Shown here piece by piece: positions 23,625 to 35,620 of a DNA stretch of 64,000 bases. Positions within the stretch are counted from its first letter, which is position 1. The number at the start of each line of letters is the position of its first letter. The stretch comes from Siphlonurus alternatus (taxonomy: Eukaryota > Arthropoda > Insecta > Ephemeroptera > Siphlonuridae), in contig OX463785.1 of assembly GCA_949825025.1 (NCBI GenBank), forward strand, positions 21,825,971-21,889,970, read 5' to 3'. Both the position numbers and the translations under genes were made by a program. A model generated the notes under the pieces. That model saw only the letters and a list, made by a program, of their open reading frames with translations. It searched no databases and had not been told where the DNA came from.

Positions 23625-25457
23625 AATAATATAAAATAATATTCTTCCATTGCTTGCAAGTAAGTGTGTTAGCGAAGCAACTCCCTTTTATTCAAGTGAT
23701 CTATTATTCTTTTCATACAATATAATAGCGTTACATTTTTTTCATATGAATTCAAGATCTATAATTTTATTATATTGTGAACTTGAGATATCCTTGAAGA
23801 TTGATAATGAAATTTAATAACCCGTGAGGTGTTTGAATTACAGTGAACCACAATCGTAAATTTATAAATTTAATTTTAAAAAAATGTTACATGACAAAAT
23901 ATTCATATTTAATTTAACAAAAATTGTAATAGGGAGTTTTAAAATTATTTTATTTAATTCAATAAATAAAATAAAATTGTTAAACAAATATATTTTATTG
24001 TATATTATTATATTTTTATCCTCAAATAATTCTGAAACCCACAAAACAATAAAACAAGCTTATCTTTGTTTTTATCATCAGCATGCAGGTAATAGTAATG
24101 GTGGAATGATCGTGATAATTACTTTGGACATATTTAATTAACACAATCAGAATTATAAATATAAGTTTTAAAAAAATATGTTAAAAATAAGCAAAACGTT
24201 AACAAATTATGGTGCTCAATTGAAAAGGAAAATTAAAAAATAACAATGAATAAAACTGGATTGCTAATTTAAATAATTATTTTATATTACATAACTATTT
24301 ATCTTAGCATGATATTCATCTTTTAAAAAAAAAAATGCTTTATCTGTCAATGTTCATTTGAGATTCTTTAGGGAATTCTGAAAAATTGCCAAGCTTTGTA
24401 ACTTAACCTTATTTAGGATTATTATTCACTAGCTAAAAAATGTTATTACTATTTAAATTAATATCTTAATTAAATAAATTATTTATTTGATTACCGATTA
24501 ACATATGCACTAGAATCATAAGGCTTTGCCTTTTCTGGACACTGCATTACCATTCTACCATTTAATGTCAATAATAAAATATAATAATAATATATATTTA
24601 CAATCATCCCTACAAGTTTTTGCAGCAGTTATTGAACATTGACTCAAACAATTATTGATGATTGTGGAATTATTTATATCAAATTATTAATAAAAAAAAC
24701 ATGTTCAACAAAAAAGATTTGTATTAAATATAATATACTGCAATACTCATTTAAAAAATAAGCATTACAATTTAATAAAATATAATTTATTTTCTAATTT
24801 TATATTTCATTTTTTTATAATATTTTATTGACAATTTAAAAAAAAAAGCAATTCTAAAACCCCCTAAAGGGCATTCACAAAGCCTTAAGGCCACAATTAT
24901 GGCTCAATAATTTAAGATCAGAAATTTTGGGTCTTAAAAACACGTCTAAAATCAAGCCTTAAATTATCGAGCCTTAAATGTGGCCTTAAGACTTTGTGAA
25001 TTCCCCTTCCTAACTTTAACACAAAATTACATACCCTTAATTTCAATTTCAGACGATGAACTGCAACACGATAATCAAACGTGACACCTCTGACAATGAA
25101 GTTGATGACCGAATTGACCTTCTCTCTCCCTTTATGACCACCACACCCCCCACCACCACCCCTCGTCCCAAGTTCACCCTCCCTCCCCTCCCCCCCAGTA
25201 CTCGTCGTCAGTTCACCCTCCCCGAACTGCCCACCAAAAGACCTCGACTCACCCTCCCCAGAGATCACTTGGAACGTCGAACTGAACTTTCGTCCTCTGA
25301 GAGGTTGGAGAGAGCGCACCGAGCGTTCGACCGAATGGTGCAGTTCGTAAACATTGTGGGACAACTGGACGCTTATATCAGTGACCAAGCCAGGCTGGCC
25401 GTCAGGAAATTGAACGCTATGTATGCAGAAGAAGAAAGGTACAGAAGAGGGTACTGA
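23221..25457 (+). CDS. Secreted Thr/Pro-rich protein with helical C-terminus (2 exons, 149 aa)
   Basis: Exon 1 is 23221-23265, a 15-residue hydrophobic leader (MFPWNFVLVFIVCVQ), donor CAG|GTAAGAAG. Exon 2 is 25053-25457, acceptor TTTCAG|ACGATG, phase 0, stop TGA. After the leader comes an acidic stretch, then a Thr/Pro tract (TTTPPTTTPRP) and three loose copies of a (K/R)-x-F/L-TLP-x-LP unit. The C-terminal 55 residues are charged and probably helical, with ERLERAHRAFDRMVQF and ending RYRRGY. The Thr/Pro tract could carry O-glycans (inference). Only two Cys are seen, one in the leader. Exon 2 is GC-rich against an AT-rich background, which supports coding. AATAAA at 25482-25487. TCAGTT at 23193-23198 may be the initiator. 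Family not recognised. Confidence 0.65.
23577..23620. repeat. (AT)n microsatellite
   Basis: Twenty-two TA dinucleotides, flanked by inverted TATTATAC / GTATAATA. Lies in the intron of the 149-aa gene. Confidence 0.9.
24868..25007. mobile_element. Family E fold-back, copy 2
   Basis: Ends GCATTCACAAAGCCTTAAGG and CCTTAAGACTTTGTGAATTC with inner GGCTCAATAATTTAAG / CTTAAATTATCGAGCC. It stops about 45 bp before the 3' splice site of the 149-aa gene. Confidence 0.75.
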
Positions 25458-25489
25458 ATTAATAGTGTAATCTTTGTTAAAAATAAATT

Positions 25490-26530
25490 ATTGTTAAGAT
25501 ATTATTATATATATTATTTTATTTCAATTTGTATTTTATCACAAGAAAATTATATTCTGAATTAATATTCTTCTCGTAAGCTGTAAAGATGCAAATATAA
25601 TTTCAAGCGAAAGCATATACTGAGAATTTTGAAAAAGTAACTTAACATAATTATTTTTTAAACTCATAAGTGTATAAAATACGTATTAATTTAAATAATT
25701 TAAAAATAGTGACATTTAATTTTAAAAATACTGTTTAATAAATTCTTTATAGATAATTTGAGAACATATAATATTTTATGAGTAAATCAATCTTCCTATA
25801 ACTCTGGGCTCCTATAATTCGTCCTCCCTTAAAATGCAGAGCCACACATTTGTCTCTAATACTCTAATTATGTAAACAATTTCAAATAATAATATCTTCA
25901 GTTTGAAAAAGTTCTTTAGAACATATTTATTACATTAAAATTGAGCTTATAACAACATACAATATCAAGCAAAAAAGAAAACATGCATGCATGTATTATA
26001 TATTTATTGAAATACAATTAAATAAAAACAGTTATCAATGAGAAAAAAAAAATGAAATTCCAAATCGATTTTGTTACAGGGCAATATGCAAACTATCCTA
26101 TATTGACAGGTCAATACTGCATAGTAAAAATTATCTGATGTTGTGCCCTTATAGAACATAATGCCATGACGTTTATTCGTAAGCAAACAATAAATTCTCG
26201 ATATCAAAAAATATTCATGAACTACCTGCAATTTATAAGGCAAATAATTTATCAAATTTTTATTGCTGTTCATTTATTCAACAATAAATATAGCGTCTAT
26301 TAAAAAAGAATACAATGCAATTACAAGCAAAATCATGACAAGAGCATTACAAAGCAATGCAGTATTAAACATTAATTACCATCATTGTGCTAACAGAGAA
26401 TATAAATACTATATTATACGGTATGTATGTTCTCTGTTGCTAAGATGTAATAAGCTTTTGCATGCGCAAATCAAAATATGGATCTTAATTCTCAATTGAA
26501 CTTCAATTATGATCAGACATAATTATGTCC
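25490..26530. other. Intergenic, AT-rich, between convergent genes
   Basis: Separates the convergent 3' ends of the 149-aa gene (+) and the 223-aa gene (-). No further feature seen. Confidence 0.5.
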
Positions 26531-26531
26531 A

Positions 26532-29500
26532 CTAGAAGCTGGGAAGCTGAAGTATGATAACATCAAGAGCAGCTCGTAAGGTGATGCTACTGTTGGTCTG
26601 AACTTGCTTGAAGTGATCGATGTATCCTTTAGATCTAGCCAGGTCGTCACTCGTGTCTGCCAGGGTCACCCTGACCAGCTCAACCTGGGGACCTGACTGG
26701 AGAAAAAAGAAACAAATTTGATGTAAAAAATCTTAATTAGTATACAGTATTATGTTAATTCTAAGGTGCTTTTTACCAGTAATCGGTGTTCACTCCTCGC
26801 CTCTGAAAAGTCCCCTTTGCAGACTTTTTAACCATCATCGTGTGTTATAATTACGAGGATGGATACTTATAACAAGGTTGAAAGGAACTTTTATTTTATC
26901 AATGGCGAAGAGTGTAATTTATATAAAACTGCAAATATATATATAGTTGAGTTCAAAAGAAAGGTTCGAATTCTGACTCATGACCTTCTATATTGTACCG
27001 GAGTTTTTATTTTTTATTTGGATTTTTATAATGCGTACAAACATTACGTCATGGGAAAAAAATTGCAAATAATTTTATTAATTAATAAAAACGCCATTTA
27101 AATACTGTATTGCATTGTTTAAGTTGGTCTAAAACATAATTCGTCATTGTTCTTAGAAATTTAAAATAAATACAAGCATGTTTTAATGATCAGAATACTT
27201 AAAAATAACTTATAATAAATATGTTTTGTTATTTATGCTAACTTTTGTGAAACTTACAATTTTAAGCATGCATTAAAGTTCTATAATATTGAAATATATT
27301 GTTTCAAAAATAATAAAAATACTTTTAAAATAATTCAATATTATATAATAGAATACAAAATTATAACATTGATTATTTAAATTTTTGGCAATACTAAATT
27401 AAAAATAAAGAATTGTATTAGGCCTGTTCATAAACCCTGCTCGGTGTACACTTTCTGCACCTAATCGACCTTATGTACATGCGATATAAGGTCAATTGGG
27501 TGTAGAAAGTATGTACACCGAGCAGGGTTTACGAACAGGCCTATTAATTTGACATGAAATTGTTATCCTATTAAAAAGTTAAAAAGAAAACATATTTAAA
27601 TAAATTACTTTCAATTGTGTATGAAATACTACAAAAAAATTAGGTAGTTATTTGATTGTAAGCATTATTAAAAATTAAAAGATTTTACAAAAAAAATCTG
27701 AATTTATGTGCTAAAAACTGCATGGGAATTATAATTATAGTTAATGAAAAATAATATTTAACATTTACAATAAAACTCATAGATTACAAATATTATAAAT
27801 TATATCCTAAAAACAAAATTATTCTCACCATTCCCTCGATCAACTCCGTGATGTTGCCGATGATGTAGTTGAAGTTGGTCTGGATCTCGGTCTTGTCCAC
27901 CCCGAAGGCCTGGTCGATGGTGTACACGTGGGTGTCGAACACGATCTTGTCGGACTTGAGGTTGTTCAAATTGTGGTAGAAATCATCAGTCATGTTCAAC
28001 AGGAAGTTCACGAAGTTCTGGAGGAGCGCAGAGGTCGAGTTCAGCCAAGAGGAAGTGTGCGCGAGAGTGTCCACGATCATCGCGTCCAGGTTCTCCAGTA
28101 ATATCTCGTCAATCTGTGGACACGAGTTTTTAATATAGAGGGGATTGCGCTGACTTCATGCGAGGAGGGCCAGAATGCACGGACTAGCATATAAACAAAG
28201 TGTACAATAATTTTTTGATTAAATTAATAAAATAAATCAAGTTTAAATACTTTAACAGTAAACGATAGAACTCATAAAAAAAAAAAATCTCACCGTCAAA
28301 AAAACTGTTGAAAGTATTTTTTATTTATTATTATTTTTTTTTGTCATTTTGCCTATGCTCACTGTATAATCTGGCTTGCCAAAACTTTCTCTTTTCCTTC
28401 CCTCCTGCGCCCCCTTCGCAATTTTCAGATATCATAGGGAAACCCATCTCCCGCCTCACGTAAACATAAACAGAAATCAGCTCTTTTTACACAGATTTTT
28501 TAAAAAAAAATATTGCATATTTGAACCTCGAATTATGTATTGTCAATTTTTTTCAAATTGTTTTGAATTGTAGCACCTAAAATAATGCTTCAAAACGTTG
28601 TGAAATCATAGTCGTGCAAATATTTAACTCACAAACATAAGAAAAAAAACTTGCATGACTATGACGTCAAAATTATTTTAAATATATTAGAGGGTTCAAA
28701 AAAATCAGAAAAAAAATTACAATATTACAAGATTTTCTATCCAAATATGCAATAAATTTATTTTGTGCAGGATGTCAATTGAATAAATAAAGCTTACTAT
28801 ACATGATAATCAACATTTTTTTTCTCAAGGTCATTAGCTATAACCTTGAGACAAGTGCACAAGATTTTCAAGTGTCGTGAATACAAATCACTATTCTGCA
28901 ATACCGAGTTAAAATGTGTTGTTACCCCTATTACGGTGAGAATTCTCTGAATCTCGGCGAGGTCCGGCTGGGTGTGTGACGTCACGGTTGTCTTGAGAAC
29001 ATCCATCTCGAACTGGAGGGAGCCCACCGACCCGGACAGCAGCGACGTGGCATCGTAGGCAAGTCTGACGTCATCGAGGAGCAGTCGTGTCCTTGAACTC
29101 AGAGACTGGAGGAGGAAAGATTAAGGTAGAGATAACACGCCCATTGTTAATAAAACTCCCATTCATAAAAAATTATGAAAAAAATTTAAAATGTTCTCCT
29201 TTACATACCTTATCAGTAGGTAAAATATCAGGTATACAAAAACGAGCTAGTTTTCGAGTTATTAATTTTTTAAGTTGACTAATTTAACATGGAAGTTCCA
29301 TTTCTCCATGTTAAATTAGTGAAATTTAAAAATTAATAACTCGAAAACTAGCTCGTTTTTGTATACCTGATATTTTACCTACTGATAAGGTATGTAAAGG
29401 AGAACGTTCTAAATTTTTTTCATAATTTTCATGAATGGGATTTTTTTTTAATTAACATTGGGCGTGTTATCTCTACCTTAAGAGAAGTAAAAACACTTGC

Positions 29501-31004
29501 GATGGTGAATGGCTTATACTGAATACTAAACATACAGATGCTTGTAAAATTTGCTATTATTGTACATATAATATAAGAGTTTCAGGTTTAATATTATGAA
29601 TATTTTTAATATTGTAAATAAAGTATTTGTGTTATCTTCAGATATTCACTAATTCTAGTATATTTTACATTTTTTGATCAATATGTATTTTTGCCTTTCT
29701 AATAAGTTTCTCTTATGGGCATGATCTGGAGTTTTCATGATAGTTTGTTGATAATTATGTTTTGTACTGGATGGCTTGATAATTGAGGCCTTGTTAAGTT
29801 ATTATTCATGTCACTGTATTGATATTCCTTTTTATTTTATTAATTAATTACACACATTTTTTTTTTATATGTGATTATGTAATTTGACGTGCTTATATTG
29901 TTATGTAGTTTATGTACAATCGAATAGCAATAAAATATTATGAATTAATGAACAGTTGTCGCCTCGGAAAATTTCCCTCTGCAGTCTTGTTAATCACCAT
30001 ACACCCCGTGAGAATAACACAGGGATGGTGTTTAACAAAGCTGCAAGAGAAAAAAATTTCGAGGTGATAAATGTACAAACTGTATGAAAATTTGTATTCG
30101 TATTTGGATAAACGACCTCAAATTATGTATAATTTTTTTCAATGTTTTAACAACCAATCATGCTGCAAAACAATCTGACTCCATTCTTGTAATTCCTAAT
30201 TGTTTCTATGTTTATTTCTTAAATCATGCGTCATCACAGCATTTTGCAGTATACGATTTTAAGAGTGTTAGAGATATCTGGAAAAAATATATGAGAGATT
30301 CTTTATCTTATATCATAATAAATGTCATGCAGATTATTCTATTACTAAATTTGTTATGTATAAAAAATTACCACAAAAATTTTATTGGGTGGAGGGGATA
30401 TTCAAGATGTATCAAATTAGCCTTTAGAACCGAGATCTAATTTCGCAATATTACCAGGTTTGTTTACAGATAGAATTGAGTATCGACCTCAATTTTTTTT
30501 TATTGCAGAAATGGATAGAGGGTGCAAAGTTATGCTACCCTGATTTTTTTCAGATTTTTTAGTGCCCGGGAAATATTTAAAAAAATATATTGAAAGTCCT
30601 CTTTGTGACGTCACGAGGCGGTAAGTCCTATCTTTTTCTTAATTAGCGGCGTCTCGTGACGTCACAAAAAGAACTTTCAATAATTTTTTAAAAATACTTC
30701 CCGGGCTGTAAAAAATCTGAAAAAAATCAGGGTAGCATAACTTTGCACGCTCTATCCATTTCTGCAATAAAAAAATTGAGGTCGATACTCCATTATTCCC
30801 ATAATATATTGAATTAGCTCTTGGATTAGATTTTTTAACATGCATAATGACCCTGGGCTTGTGTATACTTTATTTTAATTCTATAAAAGCTTATATGTAT
30901 ACAATCGAAGAACAATAAATATAATATGTAATTATGATTGAGTTACATCTTACCTGTACAGAACATAGGGCAATCACTGCCAACACGATGCAAATCTTCA
31001 CCAT
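26532..31004 (-). CDS. Secreted helical glycoprotein-like protein (4 exons, 223 aa)
   Basis: Minus-strand exons: 31004-30954, 29105-28935, 28113-27829 and 26696-26532, all introns phase 0 with GT-AG ends. Residues 1-17 (MVKICIVLAVIALCSVQ) are a clear signal peptide encoded alone in exon 1. The mature part is Leu/Asp/Thr-rich, predicted mostly helical. It has four N-glycosylation sequons (NST near 99, NMT near 114, NIT near 161, NSS near 204). Cys occurs only in the leader. Exons are GC-rich against AT-rich introns. The exon plan and helical, Cys-free nature resemble apolipophorin-III nearby, but I see no residue-level match, so common origin is only a possibility. It may be a haemolymph or salivary carrier (inference). 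Transposon fold-backs fill introns 1 and 3. Confidence 0.75.
26788..26835. repeat. Family C fold-back, half copy
   Basis: CACTCCTCGCCTCTGAAAAG followed by TTTGCAGACTTTTTAACCAT matches one arm of the family C repeats. The other arm is missing. Intronic. Confidence 0.5.
27417..27546. mobile_element. Family D fold-back, best copy
   Basis: About 130-bp near-perfect palindrome. Arms TTAGGCCTGTTCATAAACCC and GGGTTTACGAACAGGCCTAT, inner CTGCTCGGTGTACACTTTCT and the inverse. Related copies at 45891-46015 and 20304-20462. In intron 3 of the 223-aa gene. Confidence 0.85.
28590..28790. repeat. Degenerate family A-related sequence in intron 2
   Basis: Contains CATGACTATGACGTCA (compare 1960-1975), AAAAAAATCAGAAAAAAA and TATGCAATAAATTT, worn forms of family A and of the 1893-2010 palindrome. 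Confidence 0.4.
29121..29481. mobile_element. Family B TTAA-ended fold-back, copy next to exon 2
   Basis: Palindrome of 361 bp. Ends TTAAGGTAGAGATAACACGC and GCGTGTTATCTCTACCTTAA; inner arms share CCTTATCAGTAGGTAAAATA and GAGCTAGTTTTCGAGTTAT with their complements. It starts 16 bp from the 5' edge of exon 2 of the 223-aa gene, so it replaces everything upstream of that exon's pyrimidine tract. Confidence 0.85.
29951..30075. mobile_element. Family C fold-back, copy 3
   Basis: Arms GTTGTCGCCTCGGAAAATTT and AAAATTTCGAGGTGATAA, inner CTGCAGTCTTGTTAATCACC and a diverged complement. In intron 1 of the 223-aa gene. Confidence 0.7.
30478..30790. mobile_element. Family A MITE in intron 1 of the 223-aa gene
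   Basis: Ends GAGTATCGACCTC / GAGGTCGATACTC. Contains TTGTGACGTCACGAGGCGG and its inverse near the centre and the family blocks ATTGCAGAAATGGATAGAGG and GAAAGTCCTCTTTG. It lies about 165 bp from the exon 1 donor. Confidence 0.9.
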
Positions 31005-31042
31005 TTTCTGCTTCTGTTCATCTTAAAGTTACGTGTCCCTTA

Positions 31043-31049
31043 TTATATA
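31043..31049 (-). promoter_or_regulatory. TATA box of the 223-aa gene
   Basis: On the minus strand TATATAA, about 40 bases before the ATG at 31004, implying a very short 5' UTR. Confidence 0.5.
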
Positions 31050-31540
31050 CTGTCTCCAGAGAAAGATAATGTCAATCATGCTTTCTTAGTATTACTTTAG
31101 CAAATCATGTGTCAGAGAGTTATTGATCGTTTGTGATAATTTTATTATCAATGTCTTAATATCTAGTAGGAATTGTTACGATGCAAATTTAATTGGTCCC
31201 GAGTTGAAATAAATTTCACCTTTTATCCTCTAGTAAACTCTCTACTAGTCTAATTTCCTCCTATTTTGCACTATTTTAGAGGATGAGAAAGACAAAATTA
31301 CGTTTTTTTCCCTCTTATTGAGCATAAAATGTTTAAAAATGTTGAACGATGAAAAAATAAGATGTATTTTTAATGTAAAAAGATTAGGTTTAAATGTGTT
31401 AAGGATGAGTTGAAGACAATTTTTCAACTAAGGATGAAATAGTGTAATTAAATGAAAATGAAAAATTTTATCATATAATATCATCTAGGACATCTATGCA
31501 GATCTTTTATTTCAAGCCCGAATATTTCTTAAATAAACGG

Positions 31541-31635
31541 TCTTTGTTTGTTTCATTATAATGATAGCAATTAATGTTTACATTCTATGTTGTATTGTAA
31601 ACATTAATTGCTATCATTATAATGAAACAAACAAA

Positions 31636-31640
<5 letters not shown>
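31541..31640. repeat. Perfect-arm hairpin abutting an (AT)n tract
   Basis: CTTTGTTTGTTTCATTATAA and its exact complement form arms of about 41 bp, continuing through TGATAGCAATTAATGTTTACA, around a spacer of about 18 bp. The right arm runs straight into (AT)n at 31638-31710. Confidence 0.9.

Positions 31641-31710
<70 letters not shown>
31638..31710. repeat. (AT)n microsatellite
   Basis: Uninterrupted TA dinucleotides, about 36 repeats. Confidence 0.95.
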
Positions 31711-31712
<2 letters not shown>

Positions 31713-33152
31713 GGAATTTATGGAAATATCAGGATAATAACTTAACATTTCACTTGGTTATTTTATTGAAAATTTCACTGATTCTTAGTTTTAAAAAAAA
31801 AATTTAATAATTATGTTTTTTTAAATAAAAGAATCATGTAAAAAAAAAGCGTTAATTTTTCAATGAATTGAGAGCTATGTTAAAATAATTATTATATTAA
31901 ATGTTCAAAAAATTGCATCAGCTAAATTATAAAAAATTAATTGTAACTCAATCTATTATCAAATAAATCATTGCTATCAGATTGTAATTTTGCGAATTTA
32001 GCAATCTGCAGAGGAAGATAATGTGTTATGATGGATTGATATTTCTTTGTTTGATAGCATATGAGTTGTGATAAGAATACAATAATATATTTATAACACC
32101 AACTAAAGTATAGACACCTGTATAATCACATACACTGGAATATTCAGAATTATTACTATTACTGCATGACTCATAAAAAATACACTAACAATTATTATTA
32201 AAATATTATTACTTGGAAAATAATTATGTTTGATCTTCATTTATTAGTATAATTTAACAGGAGAAAAATATGTAACACTTTAAAGCTTTTGGTCCATCGT
32301 ATTATTTATTTATATTATAAACAATACATTTTTACATACAGAGTATTCCAATCAAATAAACATACATAATATTGAAAAATATTAACAACCAAAGATAACA
32401 TAACTTTTAATAAATGCTACAAGTATTTCAGGCAGAGAAATGGTTGATAATCATTCAAGAGTATCCTATTTATTAGGATCATAATATCAGATAAGATTTG
32501 TGCTAAAATAATATAATGAAATTAACAATCCAATTTAGAATTAATTTGAAAATACATATTTTTTTGTCTTCGAATTCGTATTTTAATTTCGTAAATTTGA
32601 TGAATATTCAGAAGATTTTTTAGACAATAACCATTTAAAGTCATTATTTTATGTCATAATTTTTCAAGACATTAAAAAATATGATCTTAACCCTACACCG
32701 GCTGGACTGGGTAGAAGTTACACCATTGGCACTTTATGCAACATTTTCACCGAGAAATTATCAAAATAGAAACCCAAGGTTTCATGACTTTACTTATATT
32801 ACTTGTACGTAATACTAGTAAAAAAATTGAACTTGGGACTCAAATCTGTTAATTATAAAATATAATTAAAGTGTAAATAGTACAGAGCAAGTCGGGTGGT
32901 GTAACTGATACCCAGTATACTTATAACATACACCATCAAAAAGGTCGTGCGTTCAACTTGATTGTAGGGGGAGAGGAGGGATTTCTCCCCCTCACAACAA
33001 CATAGCTTTACGACCCGACCTTTTTTTATGCACTCTCGTTTTTAGATTTCTCGACAAAATTATCAAGAGGAGAGAAAAGTTGCTACTTATTACTGATCTA
33101 AATATTTATAATAATAAGTTATATAGATTAGGATTATTGGTTTATAATAATA

Positions 33153-33297
33153 TTATATAGCATATTATATAGTATGTAGTAGCATAAAACATAATTGTTT
33201 ACTATAATATATACATATTATGTATTATTATTATGTACATATTATAATAAATAATGATGTTTTATGCTAATACATACTATATTATATAGTATATAAA
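33153..33297. repeat. AT-rich palindrome
   Basis: AGTATGTAGTAGCATAAAAC pairs with GTTTTATGCTAATACATACT around a TATTATGTATTATTATTATG centre. Confidence 0.55.
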
Positions 33298-33399
33298 TAA
33301 TGCTTTATTTATACTTGTTATTAATATATGCATAAATATGTTTGGAATTGGACGAATAATATGAATTTGTATATATATATATATATATATATTCATACA

Positions 33400-33495
33400 T
33401 ATAATATAATATAATATAATATAATATAATATAATATAATATAATATAATATAATATAATATAATATAATATAATATAATATAATATAATATAAT
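33400..33495. repeat. (ATAAT)n microsatellite
   Basis: About 19 perfect pentamers. Confidence 0.95.
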
Positions 33496-33548
33496 TTGTA
33501 TTATATTATGTACATTCATATAATATGAATGTACATAATACATTCATA

Positions 33549-33682
33549 TTATAATTGCCAAGTAGCTTATTCATGTATGCAACGGGAGAGTGTCGCCGCA
33601 TTGAAATTACTCACTTATTTTACTATTTTCAATGCGGCGACACTCTCCCGTTGCATACATGAATAAGCTACTTGGCAATTAT
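33549..33682. repeat. Near-perfect palindrome with GCGGCGACACTCTCC arms
   Basis: Arms of about 57 bp (TATAATTGCCAAGTAGCTTA ... GGGAGAGTGTCGCCGCATTG and complement) around TACTCACTTATTTTACT. Diverged half-arms of the same sequence recur at 34148-34206, 35060-35112 and 35420-35480. Confidence 0.9.
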
Positions 33683-34330
33683 AATATGAATGTACGTACA
33701 TAGAAGTTTTGTGTATTATTGCATCTGTATTATAGGTTGAAAAATATTTTCAAATTGTTTGTTTCCACAAAAGCTACCTTCATAAACGCACAAAATACAT
33801 ATTATAGTGATAGTAATCATTGTGGGTGACTGGACACTTTAGTGAATTGGATACCCTTTTTTTTACGTCACCCATTGAGTTGTTGCACTGTTTTTTTTTT
33901 CTGTACAGATACTCAGTAAACAACTATTATTAATTTTATAAAAATATTATTATATATATTTATATGATACGAGTCATTCCTTTACTCATCCCATACTAAT
34001 ATAACTTGTATACCAAATAAATGTGATTATGATCAGTATTTATTGTGTATGTTTATGAAGGTAGCTTTTATGGAACCAAACAATATGAAAATATCTTTTA
34101 CATTACAGGTGCAATAGTATACTTACCTGCTACGTACCTTTGCATTATAGCTGCCAAATAACTTATTAAAATTCATTTATGCAACGCGACAATGTGTCGC
34201 CGCATTGAATATTCCTAATAAATTCTTTTTGAAAACTACATTGTTAGGGGAACTAAATGTTTTATTATTACTGCCACATTGTGTGGTTCAAATGCGGCAT
34301 TTGAAAACTTTGAGTCGGTCAAAAGTAAAA
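33600..34330. repeat. Direct duplication, left copy
   Basis: Shares with 35048-35620 an ordered series of blocks: CAAATTGTTTGTTTCCA, AAGCTACCTTCATAAACGCA, GATACGAGTCATTCCTTTAC, AATGTGATTATGATCAGTAT, TTTATGAAGGTAGCTTTTAT, CTGCTACGTACCTT and CGACAATGTGTCGCCGCA. Each copy is itself partly fold-back. Confidence 0.8.
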
Positions 34331-34513
34331 ATATATACACTCTCGTTCTTAGATATCTCGACAAAATTATCAAGAGACGCGGGACGAGTAACTACTTATT
34401 AGGCTTATTACATATGTAAATAATTATAATAAAAAGAATTATATAGATTAGAATTATGTAATTATAATATTATATAGCATATTATATATATATATATATA
34501 TATATTTATATAG

Positions 34514-34811
34514 TGTATGTATGTATGTATGTATGTATGTATGTATGTATGTATGTATGTATGTATGTATGTATGTATGTATGTATGTATGTATGTATGT
34601 ATGTATGTATGTATGTATGTATGTATGTATGTATGTATGTATGTATGTATGTATGTATGTATGTATGTATGTACGTACGTACGTACGTACGTACGTACGT
34701 ACGTACGTACGTACGTACGTATGTACGTATGTACGTATGTATGTATGTATGTATGTATGTATGTATGTATGTATGTATGTATGTATGTATGTATGTATGT
34801 ATGTATGTATG

Positions 34812-34820
<9 letters not shown>
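34514..34820. repeat. (TGTA)n tetranucleotide microsatellite with a central (TACG)n block
   Basis: About 75 tetramers. At 34672-34740 the unit changes from ATGT to ACGT, which is self-complementary, then returns to ATGT. Flanked by (AT)n at 34483-34503 and 34816-34846. All open frames here are translations of the repeat. Confidence 0.95.
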
Positions 34821-34852
<32 letters not shown>

Positions 34853-35047
34853 TTATATAGTGTATGTATGTATATATATACATACATATACACTATATAA
34901 ATATACAATATGTACTCAATATAGTATATAATATATACTATTGAAGTCTTGAAATGACTCACTTATATTAGTACATTCCACGCAACGACTAAAATAATAA
35001 GACTTTTAGTTCCTAACAATATAGATTTCAAAGTAGAATTTATGTTA

Positions 35048-35620
35048 TTTTGAATTTTCAATACGGCGACACACTTTCACCTTGCATAATTAATAAGCTA
35101 CTTGGCAGTTATGATATGAATGTACATAGAAGGTTTGTATATTATGGCACCTGGAGTTGGAAAGATATTTTCATATTGTTTGTTTCCATAGAAGCTACCT
35201 TCACAAACACACAAAATAATGATAATTATCATATTTATGATACGAGTCATTCCTTTACTCATCCCATACTCATATAACTTGAATACCAAATAAATGTGAT
35301 TATGATCAGTATTTATTGTGGATGTTTATGAAGGTAGCTTTTATGGAACCACACTATATGAAAATATTTTTCGCACTTCAGGTGCAATAATATATAAATA
35401 CCTGCTACGTACCTTCGCATTATAACTGCCAAATAACTTATTAAAATTCATTATAGCAACGCGACAATGTGTCGCCGCAATGAGTTAATTACACTAATAA
35501 AATCTTCTTGCAAACCATATTATTATGGGTACTATATGTTTTATTATTACTGCCGTATAATGTGAGCCAAGTGCGGCATTTGAAAACTTTGAAGTGGTCA
35601 AAAGTCTAAATATATGTGTC
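35048..35620. repeat. Direct duplication, right copy
   Basis: Same block order as 33600-34330, slightly shorter: the TGATAGTAATCATTGTGGGTG and TACCCTTTTTTTTACG segment of the left copy is missing. Confidence 0.8.

Noticed and set aside
24918..25388. 156-residue minus-strand frame opposite the 149-aa gene
   Set aside because: Antisense shadow of a GC-rich exon; the plus-strand frame has leader, splice sites and poly(A) signal.
32885..33025. tRNA-derived SINE
   Set aside because: GGTGGTGTAACTGATAC and GTGCGTTCAACTTGA loosely resemble A and B boxes, but no cloverleaf forms and there is no second copy.
34454..34962. Several long open frames on both strands (HTYI and MYVC repeats)
   Set aside because: They are translations of the (TGTA)n microsatellite, open in all frames because the unit lacks stop codons.
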